Notes: generated from the sequence alone by a model not told the origin. Counted from the first letter of the stretch, positions 1 through 8,085 are shown. The stretch is DNA of 51,589 nucleotides from CAZCDS01 sp964497585 (GCA_964497585.1 CAZCDS010000048.1:1-51589); one strand, 5' to 3'. Numbers and translations are program-made.

Positions 1-28
1 CCCTCGTAGCTGTCAGGTAACTCACCAC

Positions 29-42
29 TGTCAGATGAAGTC
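29..42. repeat. Short motif shared with the 6.2-kb palindrome
   Basis: The 14-base motif TGTCAGATGAAGTC here matches, with one or two changes, both arms of the imperfect palindrome at 6193-6264. It may be an end of the same small mobile element, cut by the window edge. The other bases of 1-81 show nothing recognisable. Confidence 0.3.
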
Positions 43-81
43 CCATCTATTACATTTCAGTCCAAGCTCTATGCGCCCAAG

Positions 82-768
82 CTATCGGACTCCGTATTTG
101 ACTATGGCCCAGATTGCTCTCAACCCGTCTCTCCAGCTCACCTTCTTACCTTCTTGGTAAGTTCGACCGTGATAGGAGATGCCGACCTCGTAGATCCTGC
201 AGCCAATTCCTGCTATTTTCGACGTTATTTCAGCATCAAAACCGAACCGATCTTCTTCAATAGTCAAGGACTGAAGGACTTCTCGCCTGAAAACTTTGTA
301 ACAAGTCTCCATGTCGCTCAAATTGAGGTTCGTAAAGGCGTTTGACAACAGTGTCAGAAAGCAATTACCGACATAATGCCAGAAAAACAAGACCCGGTGC
401 GGGTCCGCCCCTCTAAACCTGGATCCGTACACCACGTCCGCTCTCCCCTCGACTATTGGTTGCAGAAGCCTCTGATACTCGCGCGGATCGTATTCCAGAT
501 CCGCATCCTGAATAATAACTACCTCACCCGAGGCGACGGATAAGCCCGTCCTCAACGCAGCGCCCTTGCCTCGATTTCTATCATGATGAACAATCCTCTG
601 AACCATAGGCCGTATCTTGCTCTCTAGTACTTGATGGGTCCCGTCGGTGGAGCCATCGTTCACCACGATCACCTCCTTTGTAGGGACAGGTGATGCGACA
701 ACAGCTTCGACGATCGGCACAATCGTCGCTTGCTCGTTGTAAACGGGGATAATGATGGATACCTTCAC
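82..768 (-). CDS. GT2 family glycosyltransferase (DPM1-like)
   Basis: A 228-residue cytoplasmic or membrane-associated glycosyltransferase that would transfer a sugar from a nucleotide donor, probably to a polyprenyl phosphate or glycan. The N terminus SIIIPVYNE, the block VVNDGSTDGT (about residues 37-46) and QDADLEYDP (about 87-95, DxD-like metal/nucleotide site) are the GT-A signature of the dolichol-phosphate mannosyltransferase branch. There is no C-terminal membrane pair, so it is a single-domain enzyme of normal length for soluble DPM1-like proteins. The start is a GTG preceded by AAGGAGG only two bases away. It overlaps the stop of the upstream reading frame as GTGA, which suggests past translational coupling to the decayed membrane gene at 765-1490. 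The sugar and acceptor cannot be read from sequence. Confidence 0.9.
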   Translation of the reverse strand: MKVSIIIPVYNEQATIVPIVEAVVASPVPTKEVIVVNDGSTDGTHQVLESKIRPMVQRIVHHDRNRGKGAALRTGLSVASGEVVIIQDADLEYDPREYQRLLQPIVEGRADVVYGSRFRGADPHRVLFFWHYVGNCFLTLLSNAFTNLNLSDMETCYKVFRREVLQSLTIEEDRFGFDAEITSKIAGIGCRIYEVGISYHGRTYQEGKKVSWRDGLRAIWAIVKYGVR

Positions 769-1490
769 CTCCTCCTTGACCTCCCTACGTCAATCTGCCC
801 ATGAGCCGAGGTGCCTGTCGCGTATGTTGGTACGCAAATAAACAGTCCGTCTCTCTCCAAGGCATACAGACGCTCCAGCTCTTCCACCGCACGTGATAGA
901 ACAGTGTACGATTCACGCCTTGTACCACGATCTTCCCAGTCACCTCCAGCGAAAAATCCCCGGTCGCGTCGGACGGGCCTTTGCCTCCTACCGAGATGCC
1001 CACACACTCTCCCTGGGCGTGTTCACCCGAAGAGGAAGACCTTGGAGTACTGCTGCCGTGTCGAGCCGTCGTACGGAATGAGGTGCCTCCAGTAAGCGAT
1101 CATCTATACAAGAGACATGGCCGCGCTGACAACAGTGAACGGAATGAGCACACGTCGAGCGAAACTCTTGCCCAGGATCGTCCACACCGAGGCGAATCCG
1201 AGTGCAAAAATGGGTACGCTTTCAACAAAGGGGCGTTGCCCGAAGCTGCCTCCATACCACCAAATACAATAGCTGGAAATAATGTAAAGGTTTAACGGCA
1301 TGAAAATGACGGTGGCAACGAAAGGTTCGCGCACGTGCCTCCTGAGATAGTACAGGCCTGCCGTAGAAGCCATGAGCAATGGCTATCAGAAAAAGAGTCC
1401 TTGCTTGACGCTGAACTACACGTTGATGATTTGTGGTGAGCACCAATGTAAATATAGGCCTCCATAGCTGTAAATGAACCCGCCATTCCG
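765..1490 (-). pseudogene. Decayed membrane glycosyltransferase-like gene (C-terminal part)
   Basis: Three minus-strand reading frames in series together read like the C-terminal third of a polytopic GT39/mannosyltransferase-type protein. The best piece (about 1104-1379) has the block WWYGGSFGQRPFVES followed by a hydrophobic stretch, typical of the conserved last periplasmic loop and helix of these enzymes. Upstream, about 1430-1490, the frame holding NGGFIYSYGGLYLHW resembles the preceding helix boundary. Downstream, about 1020-1103, YWRHLIPYDGSTRQQ reads on in a third frame. At least two frameshifts separate these parts and the N-terminal two thirds are absent. The IS630-type element begins about 200 bp away, so IS-associated truncation is plausible. 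Family assignment rests on short motifs only. Confidence 0.55.
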
Positions 1491-1686
1491 CATAGGTTGA
1501 GGCGTTTTTTGGTTATTTTTTCATTCGGGCCTGATGGTGGGGGGACTTCGGATAGGGTTTGAGAAAGGTCTCATATCAATTCGTGATTCAGTTTGGAATG
1601 TGCTGTAGGCATCGCCACGTAGAATCTTGGGGAGGTATATGATGGGCAGAGTGACGTCGATTTAGCCGCATCTTTCTGAGTTTGAG

Positions 1687-2700
1687 TTGTCAATACGGCT
1701 CAAGGAGACGAGGGGAAGAGAGTATCGCAGGTGGTTGGTGGTTTGGAACGCCCTGGTAGACCCGCGTCCGGCCCGGGAGATCGCTATTCATACGGGTGTT
1801 TCCGTTTCCACGGTACACAACGTCATATCCGGGTACAACGGATTCAGTCCGCAAGCGATAGAAGGGTCTGAGTTCGGCAAGAGGCGCAGAGCCTATTTGA
1901 CCAGAGAGCAGGAAGCCGAGTTTCTCAAGCCGTTTCTTGAGCTCGCCCCAACCGGGGAGATCTGCGTCGCCAGACAGATCAGGAAGGCCCGGGACGAGTT
2001 GTTGGATCATGAGGTCCATCATTCCACTTTTTACCGCATGCTTCACAGAAACGGATGGCGGGAAATCGTGCCTCGCCCGGTTCATCCCCAAGCCAAAGAG
2101 GAAACTCAGGAGACCTTCAAAAAAAAATCCCGGAACTCGCGGCCAAGATAGTCAAGGAAAGAAACCCGGAGGACACAAGACCCGACGTGATAATGGCCCA
2201 AGACAAGGGACGATTCGGACGGATCACGGATATTCACAAGTGCTGGGCACCGAAAGGGATCAGGCCCAAGGTTGGAAAGCAGAGTGCAAGGACATTCCAC
2301 TACGTCTATGCGGCCGTGTGCCTGGCCTCTGAGCAAGATGACTTCTTTGATACTGCCCTCTGCGAACACGCAGATGATGAACCTGTTCTTGGAGGAAGTC
2401 GCTCATGATTTCAAGACCTACTTCGTGATCATGCTGGTCGATGGCGCGGGATGGCACAGATCCAACGATCCGAAGATCCCAGAGAACATAAGGCTGATAC
2501 AGCAGCCCTCACACAGCCCTGAACTCAATCCGACAGAGCATCTGTGGGAGGAGTTGAGGGAAAACTACCTCCAGAACAAAGTCTTCGGGTCACTCGATGC
2601 CGTCGAGGAAGCTCTCTGCCAAGGACTGCGAGATCTGCACGACGATCCCCAGAGGGTCAGTTCCATGACCAACTTCCCCTATCTCCAAGTTACTTGGTGA
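1687..2700 (+). mobile_element. IS630-family transposase, frameshifted
   Basis: A DDE transposase of the IS630/Tc1-mariner superfamily in three frames. The first part (1687-2151, TTG start, only candidate after an in-frame stop at 1663) carries helix-turn-helix segments, including VSVSTVHNVISGYNG. Reading then continues in the -1 frame from an A9 run at 2119-2127 and contains MAQDKGRFG with the first catalytic Asp. A second shift near 2345-2352 leads into LVDGAGWHRS (second Asp) and SPELNPTEHLWEELREN (Asn-Pro and final Glu), ending at 2700. The A9 shift could be programmed slippage, as known for IS630 elements, but the second shift has no slippery run and probably inactivates the copy. An 8-base match TTTCTGAG/CTCAGAAA (1673-1680 and 2723-2730) may mark the ends but is too short to be sure. 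Confidence 0.85.
2119..2127 (+). other. A9 run, candidate slippage site in the IS630 transposase
   Basis: Nine consecutive A residues sit exactly where the transposase frame must move by -1. IS630-family members are known to fuse two frames by slippage on A runs. Here it would join the N-terminal DNA-binding part to the DDE part. Confidence 0.5.
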
Positions 2701-2923
2701 ATTGCGAAATGGTATAAGGATGCTCAGAAAGCACATAAAAGGCACCTTTTCATCAACGTGACGACGGTTTGGCTTGCGTCCAGTCGAGAGCGTTACCCCA
2801 GCGAAGCCTTTTTGGGGTTATCGAGCCGACCTTTCTGCGTCTCAGGTCTGCTAAGAAGGCAGAATGGCGAGACCGCGACATAACTCCGGTTGGTATGTCG
2901 GATTTTGTTAAGAGGAGATGGAC

Positions 2924-3502
2924 ATGAAAAAGACCTCCATGATTCTGTTTGCGTTTCTTTTAGTGCTCTGCCTTTCTTTCGGGAATTGCCTAGCCCACGA
3001 TGAGGCCCGAATCCTGGCGGATCAAGGGAAGCGTGACGAATTCTTCATGGCGCAAGCGTTGGATCTCGCGCGCTCAGCCGTTCGGCACGGGAATTATCCT
3101 TTTGGTGCCATCTTGGTCAAGGGCGGCCGAGTCGTGGTCCGAGCAGAGAATACTGCTATTACCGACAGAACAGTCTCCCACCACGCGGAAATAAACGCGG
3201 TTGATAAGGCGTTTCGTGATTTGGGAATCAAGACACTCAAGGGGTACACCTTGTATGCCAGCAGTGAACCCTGCCCCATGTGCAGCGGCGCTATCTTCAT
3301 CACTGAAGTTAGCACGGTAGTGTACGGAGCACCGCAGAGATATCTAGAAAGTCTGATCCACGGTTATAAAGCGATTGGCCTGACGCGCATGACGAACCTG
3401 CCTGACCAGTACGTCCGGCTCCGGGGACCCGTTCTCCGGGAAGCCGCGGAGAAGATCCTCAAAAACTACGTGGAAGCGAAAAGGCGGAAGCGAACGAAGT
3501 AG
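2924..3502 (+). CDS. Exported cytidine/guanine-deaminase-fold protein
   Basis: A 192-residue zinc-dependent nucleoside or nucleobase deaminase homologue (CDA fold; closest in look to guanine deaminase/TadA-like proteins). The zinc and catalytic motifs are complete: HAE (His87, Glu89) and PCPMC (Cys117, Cys120). Unusually it has an N-terminal signal peptide: MKKTS, a hydrophobic core ILFAFLLVLCLSF and a likely signal peptidase I site after NCLA, so the enzyme is predicted periplasmic. The Asn before the Cys argues against a lipobox. I chose ATG 2924 over ATG 2918 because AGAGGAG (2911-2917) abuts the earlier codon but is six bases from the later one. It has no operon partner and stands alone between the IS element and the MFS gene. 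Confidence 0.85.
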   Translation: MKKTSMILFAFLLVLCLSFGNCLAHDEARILADQGKRDEFFMAQALDLARSAVRHGNYPFGAILVKGGRVVVRAENTAITDRTVSHHAEINAVDKAFRDLGIKTLKGYTLYASSEPCPMCSGAIFITEVSTVVYGAPQRYLESLIHGYKAIGLTRMTNLPDQYVRLRGPVLREAAEKILKNYVEAKRRKRTK

Positions 3503-3764
3503 TGAGGGCCGTCGTCTTGGGCTTACACGCCAAGGAGTGTATGCGCATACATTTACTCACGCAACGCACCAGAGTCACAGGGTGACCACCAAACCTTATT
3601 TTGCTCCGCCATGCCGTTCCCCATTTTGCAAAAGTGTTTGCTTTTTCGCCTGGGTGGTTGCGTGGGATAGGGTTACGACTTCCGTTCGGCATCGGTTCAG
3701 TGGCACGTGAACTGGTTGAACTCCGTATGCAGCAATAAATAGAGGTCACGATAGGGTTTCCCGA

Positions 3765-3905
3765 CGCGAAACGTGATTGGCACAGGTATTAGATTCGTTC
3801 TCAGGCTTCGTGAGATCAATTCTGAGCAATTTTCGGAGCAAGGGAATAATCCGGTCATACCGAAGCAGAATTTCATGAGTAATGATTATGAGTTGGTGTA
3901 TCTTG
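3765..3905. repeat. Diverged intergenic repeat, copy 1
   Basis: The block beginning CGAAACGTGATTGGCACAGG and ending with a stretch like ATTATGAGTTGGTGTATCTT matches, with many substitutions and indels, the block at 5385-5525. The two copies bracket the MFS gene, and this one overlaps its stop-codon side closely. The rest of the 405-base gap 3503-3907 shows nothing recognisable. It may be a remnant of a dispersed non-coding repeat; the best-kept part reads as a short open frame with NDYELVYL, which I regard as a by-product. Confidence 0.5.
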
Positions 3906-3907
3906 TC

Positions 3908-5200
3908 TTAACTTGTAACCTGGCTGCAACAAGTCTCACGAGTAAAAAACAGCAGCACAAAGCCCAGAGCCAACCAGGCCAGCATTAGGGAGAATCCTGC
4001 TTGGTAGGCCGCCAGCGGATACACCCGGACTCCGGCAACCGCGGTCCCCTGCCAATTCTGATCGAGTATCCAGCCAACGACCGGCTGCAGGATCATCGGT
4101 CCCATCATGACCCCCATGTTCACAACACCTGAAACTGTGCCAGCCAAGTTCAAAGGCACCGATTCCTTGGCATAGGCAAAGCCAATAATCATGCAGCCCG
4201 AACAAAAGCCGGTGATCACCAGCAGACCAGCGAGAAGGGGAACCGGAAGGTTCACAAGAAAGATTATCGTGCCCCATCCGACCAGCGAGAGGCCACATCC
4301 CAGAAGGTAGAAGGGCTTTCTCCGACCAATGCGGTCCGAAATCCAGCCAAAGGTCGGCCCGCCAACGGCCCAGGCCACCATGAGTGCCGTTGAAAGCATA
4401 GAAGCCCCGGTGGTTGTCAGCTTATGGTGCGTGGCAAGGTAGGGCACTCCCCAGAGCCCGGAAAACGTGAGTACACAGCCCACGATGCCACCGGGAACGA
4501 CACACAGGAGCGCCGTGTTGGGATACCGCAACACTTCTCCAATACTTCCGATGATTCCGAGCCGCGTGTTTGCTGGTCCCGGGTTTCCGGCGTGCTGAAA
4601 GTCCGCGTACCCTTTCTCGGTCGGAGTGTCCCGGACAAAAAACCAGATCCCGGCAGAGATAAAGAAGGTGAAAACGGCTGACCCGGTTAAGATGCTTCGC
4701 CAACTGTACCAGCTCATCAGTATTCTCAATGGCGGACCGGCAAGAACAGCTCCGACGATTCCGATGAATAGGGCCAGGCCGGATACAAAGGCGAACTGCC
4801 GGGGCGGGAACCAATTGCCCGCAACTTTCAACAGGCCCACAAAGGCCACGGCGACGCTCCCGCCGATCAGCAGTCGCCCCGTACCGGCCCAAAGAATTCC
4901 AGGGGCCAGAGCAAACAGCAAGGTGCCCACACCAGCGACAAAGGCGCCCGCGGCCAGCAGACGCCGCGGACCCCACCGGTCGGCAAGTAAACCGGTGGGA
5001 ACCTGCATGGCAACGTAACTGTAGAAATAGAAGGCGGAAAGATGACCCAACCACGCGGCACTTATCCCGAAGTCTCCCATCAGCTCTTTTGTCATAACCG
5101 CGGGGGCCACACGCTGGAAGAACCCCATAAGGTATAGGAGAGCTCCCAGTCCCCAGACCAGCCAGGAGACTCGAAGCGGCGGTGTTGTCATACGAGTCAT
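3908..5200 (-). CDS. MFS transporter
   Basis: A 430-residue inner-membrane transporter of the major facilitator superfamily with about twelve hydrophobic segments. The loop 2-3 signature is visible as GLLADRWGPRRLL (about residues 70-82), and the matching second-half loop as GWISDRIGRRKPFYL (about 283-297), as expected for the 6+6 repeat. The first helix pair (LYLMGFFQRVAPAVM) resembles anion:cation symporter or uncharacterised permease branches, but substrate cannot be inferred. A second in-frame ATG lies three codons in (about 5191). A purine-rich GGAAGGGAAG lies just upstream of the first. No co-directional partner is close, so it is probably monocistronic. It is bracketed by two copies of a degraded repeat. 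Confidence 0.9.
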   Translation of the reverse strand: MTRMTTPPLRVSWLVWGLGALLYLMGFFQRVAPAVMTKELMGDFGISAAWLGHLSAFYFYSYVAMQVPTGLLADRWGPRRLLAAGAFVAGVGTLLFALAPGILWAGTGRLLIGGSVAVAFVGLLKVAGNWFPPRQFAFVSGLALFIGIVGAVLAGPPLRILMSWYSWRSILTGSAVFTFFISAGIWFFVRDTPTEKGYADFQHAGNPGPANTRLGIIGSIGEVLRYPNTALLCVVPGGIVGCVLTFSGLWGVPYLATHHKLTTTGASMLSTALMVAWAVGGPTFGWISDRIGRRKPFYLLGCGLSLVGWGTIIFLVNLPVPLLAGLLVITGFCSGCMIIGFAYAKESVPLNLAGTVSGVVNMGVMMGPMILQPVVGWILDQNWQGTAVAGVRVYPLAAYQAGFSLMLAWLALGFVLLFFTRETCCSQVTS

Positions 5201-5384
5201 CTATGTGATCGCTTCCCTTCCTTTTCAGCGCGGACTTCTGCTCGGACATAAAATCTGAGAACTCAGGTCCTTAGACGTACCTGCCTCTACCAGCTTATTC
5301 CGTTCCTCATCACGGTCTTTGGAATCGTCCATCGTAAGGCTCCCGCTGGCTGTTGCCGCAGGAGTTTAGCACGGTATCGTCTTC

Positions 5385-5525
5385 CGTGAAACGGGATTGC
5401 CACAGGCCTGAGATTCGTTGTCAGAAGCCGAGAGCCGCGAACCGAGCGAAGTCATCCGCATGGGAATACCGAGGCGTGCCCATTTCGCGGTATTTCATAA
5501 ATAATAATTATCCGTTAGTGTATCT
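5385..5525. repeat. Diverged intergenic repeat, copy 2
   Basis: This block starts GTGAAACGGGATTGCCACAG and ends near TAATAATTATCCGTTAGTGT. It is the second copy of the repeat at 3765-3905, in the same orientation on the + strand. Conservation is strongest at the two ends and weak in the middle. Confidence 0.5.
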
Positions 5526-5956
5526 ATCCGCCTTCGCTGGTTTTGCTGTTCATGGGGTGTTTCTCCCAGGCGCGGGTTCGCAGCCGCTTTGTCATGGAAA
5601 TCGACGAGGAGGCACCTAATAAGCGATCTCAACGATTTTCGCGTTTCGCGGCCGAACGGACGCACCCACAGCAAGGCGGTCGTCTGTTCTGGAGGACAAG
5701 CCGGTCCTCCCACCTCGCACGCAACGGTGGTACCGAGCGCCTCGAAAAAAAGTTCGGGCATGAAATGGATGTCATGTTCCAGGCTTACGCTATAAAATAA
5801 CTACTGTTTATAAACATGGAAACCTTTCCATCCCTCAGGTAACACAGGCCCTGCTCGGACAGGTCGGTATTCGATTCCGATCTTACGCCCGCCTGATCCG
5901 TTGTCTGACTTTTCGTTTGACCCCAGATTTGCTCCATTGTAGTTCGGTCTGGAAAC

Positions 5957-5975
5957 CCACGTCCTCTGGACGTGG
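5957..5975. repeat. Perfect 8-bp hairpin (loop TCT)
   Basis: Arms CCACGTCC and GGACGTGG around the loop TCT form a perfect stem, directly followed by GGTC/GACC. Its shape and first five arm bases match the hairpin at 6166-6184, so the two may be the ends of one small non-autonomous element of about 230 bp. Confidence 0.45.
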
Positions 5976-6165
5976 TCGGAGACCGGTCCCCTTGCCTGTG
6001 GATTCTTGCTTCTTAGGGGGTGGTTCGTCTCATCCCTGAACCACGGCAGTGTTACCGGCGACAATCGTCGTCTTTCCGAGTTATTGCAGCCGATGAGTGT
6101 TGATACAGGCGACCAACTCCAAGGATGCCGGGCGCCAAGCCACCCACTGAGGGGCTATCTCAAAG

Positions 6166-6184
6166 CCACGTGCTCGGCACGTGG
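6166..6184. repeat. Perfect 8-bp hairpin (loop TCG)
   Basis: Arms CCACGTGC and GCACGTGG around TCG form a perfect stem. It resembles the hairpin at 5957-5975. Terminal subterminal hairpins of this size are typical of IS200/IS605-type and REP-like elements, but no transposase is present between them. Confidence 0.45.
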
Positions 6185-6192
6185 ATATTTAC

Positions 6193-6264
6193 TTAAGACT
6201 TCGTCTGACATCCCTCCTTCAAAATTCCGACTGCTTATAGCAGAAATGTCAGATGAGGTCTTAA
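6193..6264. repeat. 72-bp MITE-like imperfect palindrome
   Basis: The left arm TTAAGACTTCGTCTGACAT (6193-6211) is the reverse complement of the right arm (6246-6264) at 17 of 19 positions. The two differences still allow G-U pairs in RNA. Between the arms is a small inner hairpin CTGC-TTATA-GCAG. A related single motif occurs at 29-42. The outer TTAA on both sides could be part of the element or a target duplication. Confidence 0.5.
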
Positions 6265-6437
6265 CTAAAACATGACCAGAAGACGAAAAAAGACCATTCG
6301 CCCAGGGGCCCTGATCGTCAGGGAAATGAGACTGCACACGAAGCCCGGTCCCGCACAAGGATCGCCGGAAGGAAGCCGGCCGGCTGAAGTGCCGAGAGTT
6401 TCGACGCCGGCGGGGGGACATCGACCAAGACTGAACC

Positions 6438-6740
6438 ATGGAAAGCCTGCTGACCGCACAGCAAGCTGCCGCACACTTGGCCGTCTCGGTCAAGCTGATT
6501 CATGCGCTTTGCCGAGAAGGCTGGCTGTCCTACGTTCAGATCAGCTTCCGGGGTGAGCGAAGATTTCTCCCCCAACAGATTCATGCATTTATCGAGGCCC
6601 AGACGGTTCAAGCGCCGAAGCTGGTTGACAAGCAAAAACCCCGAAAGCTACCCTTCCTCCCGAGGAAAGCGGGCGAGGAGGAGCTTGTTGGGGTTACGGG
6701 ATCTGGTCTCAGAAAGAAGATTCGAGACCTATGTCAGTAA
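6438..6740 (+). CDS. Helix-turn-helix (excisionase/MerR-type) DNA-binding protein
   Basis: A 100-residue protein whose first 55 residues form a winged helix of the excisionase/MerR-like HTH_17 type: LLTAQQAAAHLAVSVKLIHA is the helix-turn-helix, and RGERRFLPQQIHAFIEAQ the wing and last helix. The C-terminal tail is basic and low in complexity. It overlaps the recombinase gene at 6731 by ten bases, so the two are translated together. This pairing of a small HTH protein with a tyrosine recombinase is the usual xis-int arrangement of integrative elements. It could act as recombination directionality factor or as repressor. Confidence 0.75.
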   Translation: MESLLTAQQAAAHLAVSVKLIHALCREGWLSYVQISFRGERRFLPQQIHAFIEAQTVQAPKLVDKQKPRKLPFLPRKAGEEELVGVTGSGLRKKIRDLCQ

Positions 6741-7825
6741 TGAAGAGAGGGAATGTCTACTCTCTCCGGCTGCGTCTGTTCGGTAAGCATATCATGGTGC
6801 GGACATCGGCACAGACAAAGAGTGAAGCGAAGCGAGTTGAAATGGCCGTGCTGACTGCCTGCAGGTCTAGTGAGAACCGGACCCTTGACCCGACGAGTCG
6901 GGAAACATGCCGCCGGATATTGCGAAACCAAGGGTGGAAGTTGCTGGCGGATCTCGGGGGAGGGGAGAAGGTCAGGAAAGAGTTGATTATGTGGGAGGCC
7001 GTGGAGATCTTCCTGAAATATCCAACGGTGAAGGATTGCAAAGCCAGAGAGCGTTACGTCTTCTGTCTGGCGAACCTCGTCGAGAAGTCGGGCAAGGATC
7101 GGCCGGTCAAAGGGATCTGGGTTCCGGATATCAGGCGGTATCAGGCTGGGAGGTTATCGGACGGAGTCAAGTCGGCAACGATCAACTGGGAGACATCGAC
7201 TTTGAGCCGCCTTTTCGGAGTACTCGTAGAGCTTCAGTACGTGCGAACGAACCCGCCTCGTGTTATCAAGCGCCTGTCAACCAAGGCTGGTGAGCGCCAA
7301 GCCTACATCGGCCATGAGGACTTCAAAGAGATCGTGAGACGGTCTGAGGCCCTCCTGCTCACAAGGAAGCGCCTTGACCTACGTTCCCCGATCATCTACC
7401 CCGGGCCGGAACACACCAAAGAAGGGCATTTCAAGCGAGTGCCAGTTCACCGGGATCTCGTCTCCCATCTGGAAGATGCCATGAGGGTCACTTCTCTGAC
7501 GAGCGACCGGGTTTTCTTGGTCAAGGACTCAAGAGGGGTCCGGCCACCTTGTCATGAAGCGGTCAAGAATCCTTGGCGACGCGCGCTCAAGAAGATGGAC
7601 ATGGACCCCAAGCCGAGGCTCCATGACATCCGGCACACTTGGCGGACGAACGCCCGAAGGTCCAAGATGGACCCGGGGATCGCGGAGAGCATCCTTGGTC
7701 ACTGGCACAGAGAGCGAACGGTCAACGAGCGGTACGGTCTGATTTCCGACGAGGAGCTTGTGGAAGCCATCGACTCGATGACGTTCGATCACGGAAAAAC
7801 GAAGGTATGGGGGGCCGGTCAGTGA
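6731..7825 (+). CDS. Tyrosine recombinase with in-frame catalytic-site deletion
   Basis: A 364-residue phage-type integrase. It has a short N-terminal arm-binding part, a core-binding domain (about residues 75-185, including ATINWETSTLSRLF) and a C-terminal catalytic part with HDIRHTWR (His and second Arg), LGHW (third-position His) and ERYG (nucleophilic Tyr). Compared with the related recombinase ending at 14598, it lacks about 27 residues that there read RPIIWTAFYSGMRRGEILG, the segment with the first catalytic Arg. The deletion keeps the frame, joining EALLL directly to TRKRLDL. The enzyme is therefore probably inactive in strand exchange although translated to the end. The stop lies 83 bp before the tRNA-Pro remnant, the normal int-att arrangement. 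Confidence 0.85.
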   Translation: MSVMKRGNVYSLRLRLFGKHIMVRTSAQTKSEAKRVEMAVLTACRSSENRTLDPTSRETCRRILRNQGWKLLADLGGGEKVRKELIMWEAVEIFLKYPTVKDCKARERYVFCLANLVEKSGKDRPVKGIWVPDIRRYQAGRLSDGVKSATINWETSTLSRLFGVLVELQYVRTNPPRVIKRLSTKAGERQAYIGHEDFKEIVRRSEALLLTRKRLDLRSPIIYPGPEHTKEGHFKRVPVHRDLVSHLEDAMRVTSLTSDRVFLVKDSRGVRPPCHEAVKNPWRRALKKMDMDPKPRLHDIRHTWRTNARRSKMDPGIAESILGHWHRERTVNERYGLISDEELVEAIDSMTFDHGKTKVWGAGQ

Positions 7826-7833
7826 AAAGATGT

Positions 7834-7853
7834 CATCAAAATGTGATCAAAAC
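7834..7853. other. Candidate arm-type recombinase sites (TGATCAAAA class)
   Basis: Directly after the recombinase stop, CATCAAAATG and TGATCAAAAC form a short tandem repeat. The same TGTGATCAAAA sequence recurs at about 14838-14848 on the other side of the second tRNA remnant. Short tandem repeats in this position are typical of integrase arm sites. Confidence 0.4.
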
Positions 7854-7854
7854 G

Positions 7855-7957
7855 GCTTTCCAAGAAAAAAGGCTCCGTTCACACAGGGCCTAACTCCTTG
7901 ATGTTACTGGTCGGGACGACTGGATTTGAACCAGCGACCCCTGCATCCCGAATGCTG
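7855..7957 (-). other. Attachment site 1: tRNA-Pro(CGG) 3' part
   Basis: On the minus strand this reads as the 3' part of a tRNA: anticodon loop TTCGGGA (anticodon CGG, proline), 3' anticodon strand, variable loop, T arm with TTCAAAT, acceptor 3' strand and encoded CCA (7908-7910). It is followed by a decayed copy of the terminator hairpin and T run. The D arm and 5' acceptor strand are absent, so it is not a functional tRNA. Bases 7884-7950 are identical to 14666-14732. Together with the adjacent recombinase this identifies an integration junction of a tRNA-targeting element. Confidence 0.85.
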
Positions 7958-7994
7958 TGTACCACCCACTCCCAGAGCCGTCTTGCTGAGATTC

Positions 7995-8085
7995 CGCTAA
8001 AAAATCAAACCCCATGGAACCCCATCGGTATCCGTCGGTACTCACGAAGAGGCCAAAAGGGGCCAAGAAAGTGCCAAAGGATCTA
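7995..8085. other. Element-end region right of attachment site 1
   Basis: Repeats of the form CCCCATGGAACCCCATCGG and, further on, GGCCAAAAGGGGCCAAGAAA lie 40-130 bp beyond the tRNA fragment. The layout matches the stretches beyond the junctions at 14.73 kb and 35.02 kb (ATCCC/GATCC repeats followed by purine-rich tandem repeats), so it probably is the opposite end of the next element. Confidence 0.35.

Larger units (their letters stand above)
5526..6437. other. Gene-poor stretch with hairpins
   Basis: No open frame here has a convincing start, ribosome site or family resemblance. The stretch does contain three symmetrical structures, listed separately: hairpins at 5957-5975 and 6166-6184 and a larger imperfect palindrome at 6193-6264. 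It lies just before the excisionase-like gene, so it may be the left part of an integrative element or a decayed insertion. Confidence 0.5.

Noticed and set aside
811..1295. Plus-strand open frames opposite the decayed glycosyltransferase
   Set aside because: The minus strand carries the recognisable protein motifs; the plus frames are antisense.
1673..2730. Terminal inverted repeats of the IS630 element
   Set aside because: Only an 8-base match (TTTCTGAG/CTCAGAAA) was seen, too short to define the ends; mentioned only in the element entry.
5353..5619. 88-codon open frame after the MFS gene
   Set aside because: It coincides with the diverged non-coding repeat and has no conserved coding sign apart from a short NNYPLVYL-like end that is shared through the repeat.
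6272..6556. 94-codon open frame before the excisionase-like gene
   Set aside because: It overlaps the better supported HTH gene in another frame and has a basic, low-complexity composition.
7908..7957. Complete tRNA gene at the tRNA-Pro-like sequence
   Set aside because: Only the 3' part from the anticodon loop onward is present; D arm and 5' acceptor strand are missing, here and at 14690-14737.
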